This document shows, piece after piece, positions 1 to 7,847 of a stretch of 10,247 bases of DNA. Source of the stretch: Bacteroidota bacterium. GTDB lineage: Bacteria; Bacteroidota; Bacteroidia; Bacteroidales; UBA1556. The translations under genes were made by a program, and so were the position numbers. The DNA is taken from positions 1-10,247 of the forward strand of contig QMPB01000107.1 in NCBI GenBank assembly GCA_003648395.1, read 5' to 3'. The notes below the pieces were generated by a model, which was not told where the DNA came from, did not search any database, and saw only the letters and a program-made list of their open reading frames with translations. Numbering within the stretch: the stretch's first letter is position 1; each line of letters starts with the position of its first letter.

Positions 1-1
1 A

Positions 2-997
2 GTTGGTAAATTAATTAGGGGAATAGAGGGCTTTGCTAAGACCCCTTTTGTTTTGTTTCTTTTCGAGAAGGATGACAAGTATACAAACACGGCTTTTTCA
101 GAGGGAAGAATAGTAGATGATTTATATCAGTTTCCTCTTGATTTGAATAGGCTATATGTAAGAATTGAATACATACTACGTTTCTATAAAAATATTAAGT
201 CAGATATTAAGCTGGATTCAGCTTTTCGAGACTATAAAATTCCATTTATTAAACGAGCCTTTGATGTTATAACATCTAGCATAGCTCTAATTTTCCTTTC
301 ACCATTGTTGTTAATTGTTGCTATTGCTATACGTATTGAATCGAAAGGAGCTCCTGTTTATAAATCGAAAAGGGTAGGGACTAATTACAAAATCTTTGAC
401 TTCTTAAAGTTTCGCTCAATGTATATTGGGGCAGATAAGCATTTGTCAGACTTAAAACATCTAAATCAGTATAATAGTGATGATGTAACTGATAATTATG
501 AGATGAATTACAATTGCCCTGAATGTAATAAATTGCCTGATGGAATAGATTGTTCGCCTGTGCTGTACATTGGTGGTAATAAGATTTGTGAATATTGGTA
601 TATCGATCAAAAGAAAAAAAATGATTCGTCTGCTTTCATTAAAATAGAAGATGATCCACGAGTAAGTAAAATTGGTAATTTTATTAGAAATACTAGTATT
701 GACGAACTTCCTCAACTTTTAAATGTACTTAAAGGAGACATGTCAATTGTAGGTAATAGGCCGTTGCCTCTTTATGAAGCAGAGCTACTTACATCTGATG
801 ATTGGAGTGCTAGATTTTTGGGTCCTGCAGGAATTACTGGGCTTTGGCAGGTGGAACTTAGAGGAAAGAAAGGTGCCATGTCTGATGATGAAAGGAAGGC
901 TTTGGATAATAAGTATGCAGAGACATATTCCTTTTGGGGTGATATGAAGTTGATACTCAGAACAATTCCTGCGTTATTGCAAAAAGCAAATGTGTAA
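2..997 (+). CDS. Polyprenyl-phosphate sugar-1-phosphate transferase with N-terminal receiver-like remnant, 5'-partial
   Basis: The reading frame is open from base 2, so the true start lies outside the window. The TTG at 53 is internal, because similarity to a receiver domain begins before it. Numbering from base 2, residues 1-62 resemble the end of a response-regulator receiver: a TPFVLFLF strand, then DDLYQFPLDL, then an amphipathic helix. The Lys of the usual KP motif is Phe44. The bacterial sugar transferase domain follows: KRAFDV (84-89), one hydrophobic membrane segment (about 93-112), KFRSM (136-140), DDPR (217-220), DELPQL (234-239) and GDMSIVGNRP (245-254). Between KFRSM and DDPR sits an insertion of about 75 residues with four Cys (172, 175, 184, 196). 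The family transfers a sugar phosphate from a UDP-sugar to undecaprenyl phosphate at the inner membrane, which starts repeat-unit synthesis. Which sugar is used cannot be read from the sequence. The assignment of the transferase domain is firm. Confidence 0.93.
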   Translation, partial: VGKLIRGIEGFAKTPFVLFLFEKDDKYTNTAFSEGRIVDDLYQFPLDLNRLYVRIEYILRFYKNIKSDIKLDSAFRDYKIPFIKRAFDVITSSIALIFLSPLLLIVAIAIRIESKGAPVYKSKRVGTNYKIFDFLKFRSMYIGADKHLSDLKHLNQYNSDDVTDNYEMNYNCPECNKLPDGIDCSPVLYIGGNKICEYWYIDQKKKNDSSAFIKIEDDPRVSKIGNFIRNTSIDELPQLLNVLKGDMSIVGNRPLPLYEAELLTSDDWSARFLGPAGITGLWQVELRGKKGAMSDDERKALDNKYAETYSFWGDMKLILRTIPALLQKANV

Positions 998-1039
998 ATT
1001 TTAGTGTTGAAAAAACATTGAAAAATAATAAGAGCCAAA

Positions 1040-1069
1040 TTTGCAGGGTAGTAATTATTTAGTAGTTTG
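1040..1069 (+). promoter_or_regulatory. Possible Bacteroidota-type promoter before the TolC-like gene
   Basis: The 122-base gap 998-1119 is the longest non-coding stretch in the window. It holds TTTG at 1040-1043 and TAGTTTG at 1063-1069, 19 bases apart. This resembles the Bacteroidota pattern of a -33 TTTG and a -7 TAnnTTTG, but one base is missing between TA and TTTG. A start near 1076 would leave a leader of about 44 bases before the ATG at 1120. Such matches occur by chance in AT-rich DNA, so this is only a candidate. No convincing terminator hairpin was seen after 997, and read-through from the sugar transferase gene remains possible. Confidence 0.22.
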
Positions 1070-1119
1070 CAACTTATTTATTTTGTAGTTTAGAAGTTAC
1101 TGTATTAAGTATTGAAATA

Positions 1120-1902
1120 ATGAGGATTTCGGTAAAAAATATTTTAGTTATTTTGCTATTGATGATGTATTTTACAAATGTAAATGCACAAAAGTCAAAT
1201 AGTAATGATAATATTTATTTTAATCCTTTAACAGATGATATAACAAAGCGCCTTCCCCCACTTCGTGTGTTAGTTGACTCTGCAGCATATAATTCTCCAA
1301 CATCAAAATATGAAGAACTTAAAGCTGAATATTATTATTATGAGCAAATATCTGCTGCTCGCGAATGGCTAGAGTATTTTAGTTTCAATTTGGATGCTAT
1401 TGGTGGTAGATGGGGATATGATGACTGGAGTAGGTCAGCACCAGGTAATGTAACAAGTTATTCTAATTATTCTAACCTTACATCTTGGCGCTCTGCATTT
1501 GCAGCTATGTTTTATATTAGAATGCCACTTGGACCAATGATTGATAGACGGAATAGGATAAAGAAGCAAAAAAAGTGGATTGAAATATCACTTACGCAGA
1601 AAGAAATTAATATTAGATATCTACAAGAAAGAGTAATATCTGTATATAATGATTTGATAAGGGATCAAAGTGAAATTAGAATATATAATGATTATCAGGC
1701 ATTTACTATGATTCAAATGGAGATGGCACAAAATGAATTCTTAAATGGAGAAATTGGATCTGCTGAATATACTAGATTAAAGGAAATTCAAACTAGTGGT
1801 GCAGTTTCATATCATCAAGCTATTGCCAGCTTTAATAAAAATTATCAAACACTTGAGGTTATTACTGGAATAAGGTTTAATTTAATAACAGTATTAAGAT
1901 AA
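1120..1902 (+). CDS. Half-length TolC-family (OEP-like) secreted protein
   Basis: The protein has 260 residues. Residues 1-23 look like a Sec signal peptide: a basic start, the hydrophobic stretch ILVILLLMMYF, then VNA before Gln24, where signal peptidase I could cut. There is no lipobox Cys. The mature part resembles one repeat of an outer membrane efflux protein: a proline-led helix with LPPLRVLVDSA (45-55), SAAREWL (78-84), a Tyr/Ser-rich middle with aromatic residues (95-125) that could be a beta-barrel strand region, a long charged helix (140-205), FLNGEIGSAEYTRL (207-220), and a C-terminal helix ending in LEVITGIRF. Full TolC proteins carry two such repeats in about 430-490 residues, and only one is present here. 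The stop is 15 bases before the Wzz/GumC-type gene, so the two are probably co-transcribed, and a role as periplasmic or outer-membrane partner of that protein is likely but inferred. The ATG at 1120 is chosen because it gives a complete signal peptide. Confidence 0.75.
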   Translation: MRISVKNILVILLLMMYFTNVNAQKSNSNDNIYFNPLTDDITKRLPPLRVLVDSAAYNSPTSKYEELKAEYYYYEQISAAREWLEYFSFNLDAIGGRWGYDDWSRSAPGNVTSYSNYSNLTSWRSAFAAMFYIRMPLGPMIDRRNRIKKQKKWIEISLTQKEINIRYLQERVISVYNDLIRDQSEIRIYNDYQAFTMIQMEMAQNEFLNGEIGSAEYTRLKEIQTSGAVSYHQAIASFNKNYQTLEVITGIRFNLITVLR

Positions 1903-1917
1903 ACCGTAGCTACAAAT

Positions 1918-4845
1918 ATGGATATAATTCAAATCATAAAACTATTTAGACGCAATTTATTGCTGTTAATAGCTATTCCAATTATTTTTGCTGGGGTTAC
2001 ATATTATTTTACACGTAATCAGGAAAAAGTATATCAATCGGAAGCTATTATTTACACAGGTATTGCAACTGGTTATTCCATTGAATCAACTTCACAGAGG
2101 CGTAGTGATTATTTTACTACCAATGTTCAGTTTGATAATATGATTAATTTACTTAAATCGCGTCAAACTCTAATTGAAACTTCATTACAACTTCTTACTC
2201 AGGATTTATCTCTCGAAAATTATAATGATCAATATATTTCGCAGGTTAATTATGACAGGCTCCAATCATCTATTCCGAAACGTATAAAGGATTTAGTTGT
2301 TAAAAACAATAAATCAGGAATTGAGCGCGAAAAGGAAGATCAGATTAATAATTTAGAAAAGGAAATTAGATCTTTAGAAAGGGAGATAAATAAAAAGAAG
2401 AATAGAGCTGCTCAAAATAGAGTAAGAGGTACTGAAGAAGTTGTAGTTACAAGTGATATTAATAATGGTGGTATTGAAAAGGATGTGATTGCTGTTCGTG
2501 TTGATGACGATGATAATTTCATTAGTCATATTGTTCAGCAGGGCGAGTCACTTTCATTAATAGCTAGTAGATATGGTGTTTCCTTTGGTAGAATTATGAC
2601 TCTTAATAATCTTAGTAGTAGCACTTTAACCCCTGGGCAGTCATTAATCATTAAAAAGGGAGTGGTTTCTGATAGAAAGTATCATGTTGTTAAGCCAGGT
2701 GAAACTTTATACTCTATTGCTAAAAAATATGGAGTAAATATAAGTAAACTTAGAGAATTAAATGGCATCGATAACAGATCTCTTACACAAGGTCAGAAGC
2801 TGTTGATTAGTTCAAGTCCATCCGACTTAAACTCAGGGTATTCACAGGATTACGCAATAAAGCAAATATCTCATGATTTGCCAGATTATCAGCCTAATAT
2901 TTCACAAGTAACAACTATAGAGTCGGATAATTCAATTAATGGAATTAATAATTATTCAGATTTTGCAAAAGACCCGATTATACCTCCAGGTGTGAGGCCT
3001 TCTGATTTTAAGAAAACTTTGACCAATATTACAAGATCATACACAAGTAAGGATACAAGCTATATTTATGGACTTTTGCATTATGGTGGGAGTAAACATT
3101 ATAGTGTACAGTCAATTGGCCGGATTCAAATATCTCGCATAAATAATAGTGATCTGGTTCGATTGGTTTATACATCTGATGATCCAGGTATTAGTCAGCA
3201 GACATTAAAAATACTTTCAAAAGTATTTATGAAGAATTATAAGTTACTGAGGTCTACAGAAACAAGTTTAGTAGTGAAGTATTTTGAAGCTCAGGTTGAT
3301 TCTGCTGATAAAAAATTGCAGTCTGCCGAAGATAGACTTTTGCAATTTAACATGAAGAATAATATTATTAATTACTACGAACAAAGTAAAGCTATTGCAG
3401 GGCAAAAAGAAGATCTTGATTTATTTTATCAAAATGAACAGATTAGGCTTGCCTCTTCTGTAGCAACTCTTAGAGAATTAGAACTTAATTTAACAGCTCG
3501 TGATAGCATATATTTAAAAAGTGATGAGATTAATCAGTTGAAAAAAGAGCTGTCGCAAGTTACAGAGAGTATTGTAATTAATGAGTTGGCTTCTGATTAT
3601 GACGTTAGAGTAGTTGATCAGATAGATGTTCTTAAAAAAAGGCAGCAGGAACTTAGAAATGATATTAAGTTTTACGTTGATGAATTATATTTATATAGTC
3701 ATTCAGCACAAGGAATTCCAATAAAATTATTACTTGATAAATGGCTTGTTAATACCATTAATCTAGAAGAATCTAAGGCTGCATTAATAGTGTTGGCAAA
3801 AAGAAAAATGGATTTTGTTCGAACATATCAACGATTTGCACCATTGGGTGCCATGCTTAAGCGTATTGAAAGAGACATAATGGTTACTCAACAATCATAT
3901 CTTGAATTGTTAAGGAGCTTGAACCTTGCAAAAATGAAGCAGCAAAATGAAGAGATGTCGACAAATATCAAAATGGTTGATGAACCGTTTTTCCCAATTA
4001 CAGCAAATTCTTCAAAAGCAAAGTTGATAATACTGGTAGCTGCCGTTTTTGGATTCTTCTTAACAGCATTCATTATTCTAATACTTGAATATTTTGATAC
4101 TTCGATGAAGAATCCTTCACATGTTGCAAGAGTTACAAAAATGAAACTTGCAGGAGCATTTCCTAGATTAAGTTCAAAAAGTAAAGCAAATGAGTTGGCC
4201 TTTGTGAGTCGACGCCTTATTGATATAATAATACAAAATATAAAATTACATTTAAATAAGGGAGCTGAGAAAATAGATGATAGTCCATACATAATTGCAG
4301 TTTTTAGCACACAAGATGGTGTTGGTAAAACAATTATTAGCAATAGGGTAGTGAATAGGTTACGGGAAGTAGGGGATAGTGTTCTATTTCTTAATTATTC
4401 TTCTGATAATGATAATCAAGATGACTTTAATTATGCATTTAACTATAAAATAACCGACAACTTTATTGATGTAGAGAATCTGCAACAGCTTATTAGCTCC
4501 AAATATTTAAGGAAAGATAATAAGTCCTATAACTATATTTTTATTGAATTACCTTCCATAGTTTATCATACATATCCAATTAAATTTATTGGGAGTGTTG
4601 ACTTGTCTTTATACATAATAAATGCGACAGATAAGTTAACGAAAGCAGATGCTGCTGCATTAGATACGTATGATGAAGTTACATTGATAAAGCCTATGGT
4701 TATTCTTAATGAAGTTGAGTTGTATAACCTTGATGAGCTACTATCAGATGTGCCTAGTATCACAAAACCAGATAGGTTTGCTAAGATAATGAGACTTATC
4801 AAATCTCCTTTTAAATACAGCATAAATATTAATAGAAAGGCTTAA
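1918..4845 (+). CDS. Wzz/GumC-type polysaccharide co-polymerase with tandem LysM domains and degenerate BY-kinase-like ATPase domain
   Basis: The protein has 975 residues. A first membrane segment (about 13-31) is followed by a Wzz-like periplasmic start (YQSEAIIYTG, 39-48). Residues 143-157 form a regular heptad (Ile143, Leu146, Ile150, Leu153, Ile157). Two LysM domains follow at about 204-245 and 255-297, with QQGESL and KPGETL starts and TPGQ / TQGQ ends. A long periplasmic coiled-coil region of GumC type covers about 430-680 and includes the segment DDPGISQQTLKIL. A Pro-containing stretch (VDEPFFP) leads into membrane segment two (about 703-723). The cytoplasmic end has a Walker A motif DGVGKT (800-805), but the A' position reads LFLNYSSD and Walker B reads IFIELP with Glu877 in place of Asp. 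No Tyr cluster is present at the C-terminus. Family members control chain length and link Wzy polymerisation to export. Here the ATPase part may be regulatory or inactive. The stop is 3 bases before the flippase start. Confidence 0.9.
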   Translation: MDIIQIIKLFRRNLLLLIAIPIIFAGVTYYFTRNQEKVYQSEAIIYTGIATGYSIESTSQRRSDYFTTNVQFDNMINLLKSRQTLIETSLQLLTQDLSLENYNDQYISQVNYDRLQSSIPKRIKDLVVKNNKSGIEREKEDQINNLEKEIRSLEREINKKKNRAAQNRVRGTEEVVVTSDINNGGIEKDVIAVRVDDDDNFISHIVQQGESLSLIASRYGVSFGRIMTLNNLSSSTLTPGQSLIIKKGVVSDRKYHVVKPGETLYSIAKKYGVNISKLRELNGIDNRSLTQGQKLLISSSPSDLNSGYSQDYAIKQISHDLPDYQPNISQVTTIESDNSINGINNYSDFAKDPIIPPGVRPSDFKKTLTNITRSYTSKDTSYIYGLLHYGGSKHYSVQSIGRIQISRINNSDLVRLVYTSDDPGISQQTLKILSKVFMKNYKLLRSTETSLVVKYFEAQVDSADKKLQSAEDRLLQFNMKNNIINYYEQSKAIAGQKEDLDLFYQNEQIRLASSVATLRELELNLTARDSIYLKSDEINQLKKELSQVTESIVINELASDYDVRVVDQIDVLKKRQQELRNDIKFYVDELYLYSHSAQGIPIKLLLDKWLVNTINLEESKAALIVLAKRKMDFVRTYQRFAPLGAMLKRIERDIMVTQQSYLELLRSLNLAKMKQQNEEMSTNIKMVDEPFFPITANSSKAKLIILVAAVFGFFLTAFIILILEYFDTSMKNPSHVARVTKMKLAGAFPRLSSKSKANELAFVSRRLIDIIIQNIKLHLNKGAEKIDDSPYIIAVFSTQDGVGKTIISNRVVNRLREVGDSVLFLNYSSDNDNQDDFNYAFNYKITDNFIDVENLQQLISSKYLRKDNKSYNYIFIELPSIVYHTYPIKFIGSVDLSLYIINATDKLTKADAAALDTYDEVTLIKPMVILNEVELYNLDELLSDVPSITKPDRFAKIMRLIKSPFKYSININRKA
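2317..2808 (+). other. Coiled coil plus two LysM domains inside the co-polymerase
   Basis: This segment encodes residues 134-297 of the Wzz/GumC-type protein. It begins with a highly charged helix whose Ile/Leu residues fall at 143, 146, 150, 153 and 157, a 3-4-3-4 spacing expected of a coiled coil. An acidic linker (DDDDN near 196-200) leads to LysM 1 (bases 2527-2652) and LysM 2 (bases 2680-2808). Both show the LysM pattern: xVxxGExL, IAxxYGV, an Asn-containing helix end (LNNL, LNGI), and a closing GQ-L-I. LysM domains bind N-acetylglucosamine-containing glycans, most often peptidoglycan. Their position between the two membrane segments places them in the periplasm. Confidence 0.88.
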
Positions 4846-4848
4846 CCT

Positions 4849-6297
4849 GTGGCCAGTTTTTTAGCTAAAATAATTAAGAACCACAACTTCTTATCATTAG
4901 CAAATAATGGTGCTGTAGCTTTTTTTGGTTTTTTTTCTTTTATTCTTCTTGTACGAAGTTTACCTACCTATGAGTTTGGCGAATGGGTGCTGTTTATTAC
5001 CAGTCTTAACTTTTTAGATATGCTAAGGTTTGGTATTACACGAACAGCAATTGTTAGGTTCTTGTCGGGGGCAAACAAAACCGAAGGTGAGCAACTAATT
5101 GGTTCCAATTATGCAATAAATCTAGCAACAACATTGCTATTGATAATTATAGTTTCAGTAATAAACTTTATTTTCTCCAATAGTATTAAAGAGTCTGGTT
5201 TTACCTTGTTTTTTACTTGGTTTCCTTTGGTTGCCTTAATTAATTTACCATTTAATAATTCATTATCGGTTCTTCAAGCAAAAATGCGTTTTGACTTAAT
5301 TCTTGTCATACGACTTATTAATGTTGGATTATTTATGATTTTTTTAATAATAAATTATTATTTCTATCAAGTGGGTATTGTTATTATTATGTGGGCCTAT
5401 ATAACAACAAATACCCTTACATCATTATTAGCTATGCTATTAAATTGGGATGGAATAAGGTTTATTTTTAAAGCAAAAAAACGTACTAATAAATTAATAT
5501 TAGATTTTGGGAAATATACTTCAGGTACTCTTATTGGATCTAATTTGCTTAAAAGTGCAGATACTTTTATACTTGGGTTGAGTCCATTTATTGGAGTAAC
5601 AGGAGTGGCATTATATAGTATCCCTCTTAAGCTTACCGAGATTATGGAAATTCCTGTGAGAAGTATTGCAATGACAGTTTTTCCGAAGATGTCGAAAGCT
5701 AGTATTGCAGGAAATAAAGACCTTGTTATTAAACTTTTTTATCAAAACGTTGGAGGGGTGACATTTTTGTTAATTCCTATATTAGTTGTTTCATTTATTT
5801 TTGCAGAAGAGTTTGTTTCACTTTTTGGAGGCTCAGATTATAAAGAAACAGCAAGTGTTTTTAGAATATTTTGTTTTTATGGTCTTCTTTTGCCTCTTGA
5901 TAGGTTCATAGGTATTACACTTGATAGTATAAATATGCCAAAACAAAATTTCATAAAGGTAATTTACATGACTCTTTCAAATATTATTGGTGATGCAATT
6001 GTTGTTTTTGGATTTTACTATATTATCTTATCTTTTTCTGTGGTTGCACTTATAACAATAGGGTTTACAAATCCTGAAGCTATTATTAGTTCAGCCTCAA
6101 TGTACACTACTATAACGGTACTAGAGTTAGTTGCAATGATTACAATTTTGTTTACAATTGTTGGAATTATTGTTGGTACGTACTATTTAAAGAAAGAATT
6201 AAATATAAGGTTACAACTTGTGCTTATTGGAGGGATAGCGTTTTTTAAAGATTTTTATATTAGCACATTTCGTGATCATAGATCTGCTAATGAATGA
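4849..6297 (+). CDS. wzx: Wzx-type polysaccharide flippase (MOP/PST superfamily)
   Basis: The protein has 482 residues and is almost wholly made of hydrophobic segments, about a dozen or more, as expected for flippases that move undecaprenyl-diphosphate-linked repeat units across the inner membrane. The start resembles the family: a short basic amphipathic stretch, then LANNGAVAFFGFFSF and LVRSLPTYEFGEWVLF (starting at residue 34), then LRFGITRTAIVRFLSG (about 59-74). Later LYSIPLKLTEI and LDRFIGITLDSINMP fit the central and second-half loops of the family. The start is GTG at 4849, only 3 bases after the stop of the preceding gene. AGAAAGG at 4834-4840 could act as a ribosome binding site, and no in-frame ATG occurs until about residue 58, which is inside the first conserved block. 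Translation may be coupled to the upstream gene. Substrate specificity cannot be predicted. Confidence 0.9.
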   Translation: MASFLAKIIKNHNFLSLANNGAVAFFGFFSFILLVRSLPTYEFGEWVLFITSLNFLDMLRFGITRTAIVRFLSGANKTEGEQLIGSNYAINLATTLLLIIIVSVINFIFSNSIKESGFTLFFTWFPLVALINLPFNNSLSVLQAKMRFDLILVIRLINVGLFMIFLIINYYFYQVGIVIIMWAYITTNTLTSLLAMLLNWDGIRFIFKAKKRTNKLILDFGKYTSGTLIGSNLLKSADTFILGLSPFIGVTGVALYSIPLKLTEIMEIPVRSIAMTVFPKMSKASIAGNKDLVIKLFYQNVGGVTFLLIPILVVSFIFAEEFVSLFGGSDYKETASVFRIFCFYGLLLPLDRFIGITLDSINMPKQNFIKVIYMTLSNIIGDAIVVFGFYYIILSFSVVALITIGFTNPEAIISSASMYTTITVLELVAMITILFTIVGIIVGTYYLKKELNIRLQLVLIGGIAFFKDFYISTFRDHRSANE

Positions 6298-6339
6298 TAT
6301 TTTTACAATGTATAATATTTTTTACTATTTTTAACTCCA

Positions 6340-7833
6340 ATGTTTGAATCGTTAAAAGAAAAAACTGGGGCGGCTAAACTTCAGCATCCAATTGTTGTTG
6401 CAGGTATAGTTTTTTTGTCTGTAATATTCAGCTATGCAATTGCAAAAGGTGGGCTTATGATTGCGTTTGCACTCATTGGTCTTTTGTTTGGCCTGGTATA
6501 TTTTAATAGATTATTTAATAATCCGTCACTTGGAATTATTACATTATTAGTATTCTCATTTGTTGCTATTGGGTTAACCCGTTACATAAGAGGAGTTCCA
6601 TTGGGGTTGGGTATTGATGGATTACTGGTGATTTCGTTTATAGCTATTTTTTTCAAGAATTTTTATAAAAATATTAGCTTTAGTCAGATTAATCGTGATA
6701 TTACTTATTTATTGTTTTTTTGGATGGCATATGCAATGCTTGAGTTTTTTAATCCACAGGCCTTAAGTAAAACTGCTTGGTTTTATGCAATGCGTGGGAT
6801 GTCATTATATCCAATATTATTGGTTCCTCTTGGTTTAATGTTGTTTAATAGGCTTCGGTTTCTTTATTTATTCCTATATATATGGGGAGTGTTTACTATT
6901 CTTGGTACATTAAAAGGACTTATGCAGCTCTATATTGGTCTTGATGCAGGAGAGCAATTTTGGATTGATACCGTTGGAGGAATAACTCACTTAATTAATG
7001 GCGAATTACGTGTTTTTTCTTTTTTTAGTGATGCAGGGCAGTTTGGTGCTGCACAAGGGGCCGGCGGAATTGTTGGTTTATTAGTTGCAGGAAGTATTAA
7101 AGGAAGAGGTAACAGAATATTTTTCTTAATTATGGGTATTATGGGTATCTGGGGCATGATGTTGTCTGGTACTCGTGGAGCTATTATTGTTCCTATGATT
7201 GGCGGACTTGTATATTTGATTTTACGGAAAAATTTACGGATACTAATTATTGGAAGTGGCGTATTGATATTTATGTATCTTTTCTTTGCATTTACATGGC
7301 TCGGAGAGAGTAACTATCAAGTTTCTAGAATGAGAAGTGCATTTAGACCTAGTCAAGATGCATCATATCAGGTTCGATTGGATAACAGAGCAATCTTAAA
7401 AGTGTATTTAGCTGATAAACCATTTGGGGGAGGAATAGGAAGTGCTGGTAACTGGGGTATGCGTTTCTCTCCGCAAGGGTTTCTTGCCAATGTGGCTACC
7501 GATAGTTGGTATGTGCAAATTTGGGCAGAGCAAGGTATGGTTGGCCTAATTATACATCTGTTCATCTTATCTTTTATTTTGTTAAAGGGCTTTTATTTAG
7601 TTATGGTAAGGGTTAAAAATGTAGAGCTACGTGGGGTTCTCGGAGCTTTAATAGCTGGTTATGCAGGAGTTATGGGGGCAAGTTATGGTAATGGAGTACT
7701 TGGTCAGATGCCCACAGGAGCGTTGGTTTATTTAAGTTGGGCATTTGTTTTTATGGCTCAACAATTTGATAGGGAGTATTCTTATCTTATTTCAATTGGT
7801 AAATCACCACAGTCTTTATTTATTAAAGATTAA
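6340..7833 (+). CDS. O-antigen polymerase/ligase family membrane protein (Wzy/WaaL type)
   Basis: The protein has 497 residues with many hydrophobic segments. It shows the marks of the O-antigen ligase/polymerase (Wzy_C) family: RVFSFFSDAGQFG (about 224-236), LSGTRGA (275-281) followed by a membrane helix, a large periplasmic loop with RLDNRAILKVYLADKPFGGG (346-365), and DSWYVQIWAEQGMVGL (388-403) leading into the next helix. Family enzymes use undecaprenyl-diphosphate glycans as donor, either polymerising repeat units (Wzy) or joining chains to an acceptor (WaaL). Being between a flippase and repeat-unit glycosyltransferases, and downstream of a chain-length regulator, argues for the polymerase role, but sequence alone does not separate the two. 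The gap to the flippase gene is 42 AT-rich bases. The next gene begins 14 bases after its stop. Confidence 0.87.
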   Translation: MFESLKEKTGAAKLQHPIVVAGIVFLSVIFSYAIAKGGLMIAFALIGLLFGLVYFNRLFNNPSLGIITLLVFSFVAIGLTRYIRGVPLGLGIDGLLVISFIAIFFKNFYKNISFSQINRDITYLLFFWMAYAMLEFFNPQALSKTAWFYAMRGMSLYPILLVPLGLMLFNRLRFLYLFLYIWGVFTILGTLKGLMQLYIGLDAGEQFWIDTVGGITHLINGELRVFSFFSDAGQFGAAQGAGGIVGLLVAGSIKGRGNRIFFLIMGIMGIWGMMLSGTRGAIIVPMIGGLVYLILRKNLRILIIGSGVLIFMYLFFAFTWLGESNYQVSRMRSAFRPSQDASYQVRLDNRAILKVYLADKPFGGGIGSAGNWGMRFSPQGFLANVATDSWYVQIWAEQGMVGLIIHLFILSFILLKGFYLVMVRVKNVELRGVLGALIAGYAGVMGASYGNGVLGQMPTGALVYLSWAFVFMAQQFDREYSYLISIGKSPQSLFIKD

Positions 7834-7847
7834 TAATTTTAAGTTAT

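Noticed and set aside
53..55. TTG as the start codon of the sugar transferase
   Set aside because: The frame is open back to base 2, and the receiver-like similarity begins upstream of this codon. The gene is cut by the window edge.
977..989. Short hairpin TTGC-AAAAA-GCAA at the end of the sugar transferase gene, as a terminator
   Set aside because: The stem has only four base pairs, it lies inside the coding sequence, and no T run follows it.
1036..1043. Palindrome CAAATTTG in the intergenic gap as an operator
   Set aside because: It is only eight bases long, the symmetry does not extend outward, and no second copy was seen nearby.
3888..4343. Reverse-strand open frame of 151 codons opposite the co-polymerase
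   Set aside because: It lies wholly inside a well supported gene on the other strand, has no recognisable domain, and has a composition expected of an antisense shadow. The same applies to the shorter reverse frames at 461-715, 772-1038, 4566-4823, 7368-7565 and 9165-9359.
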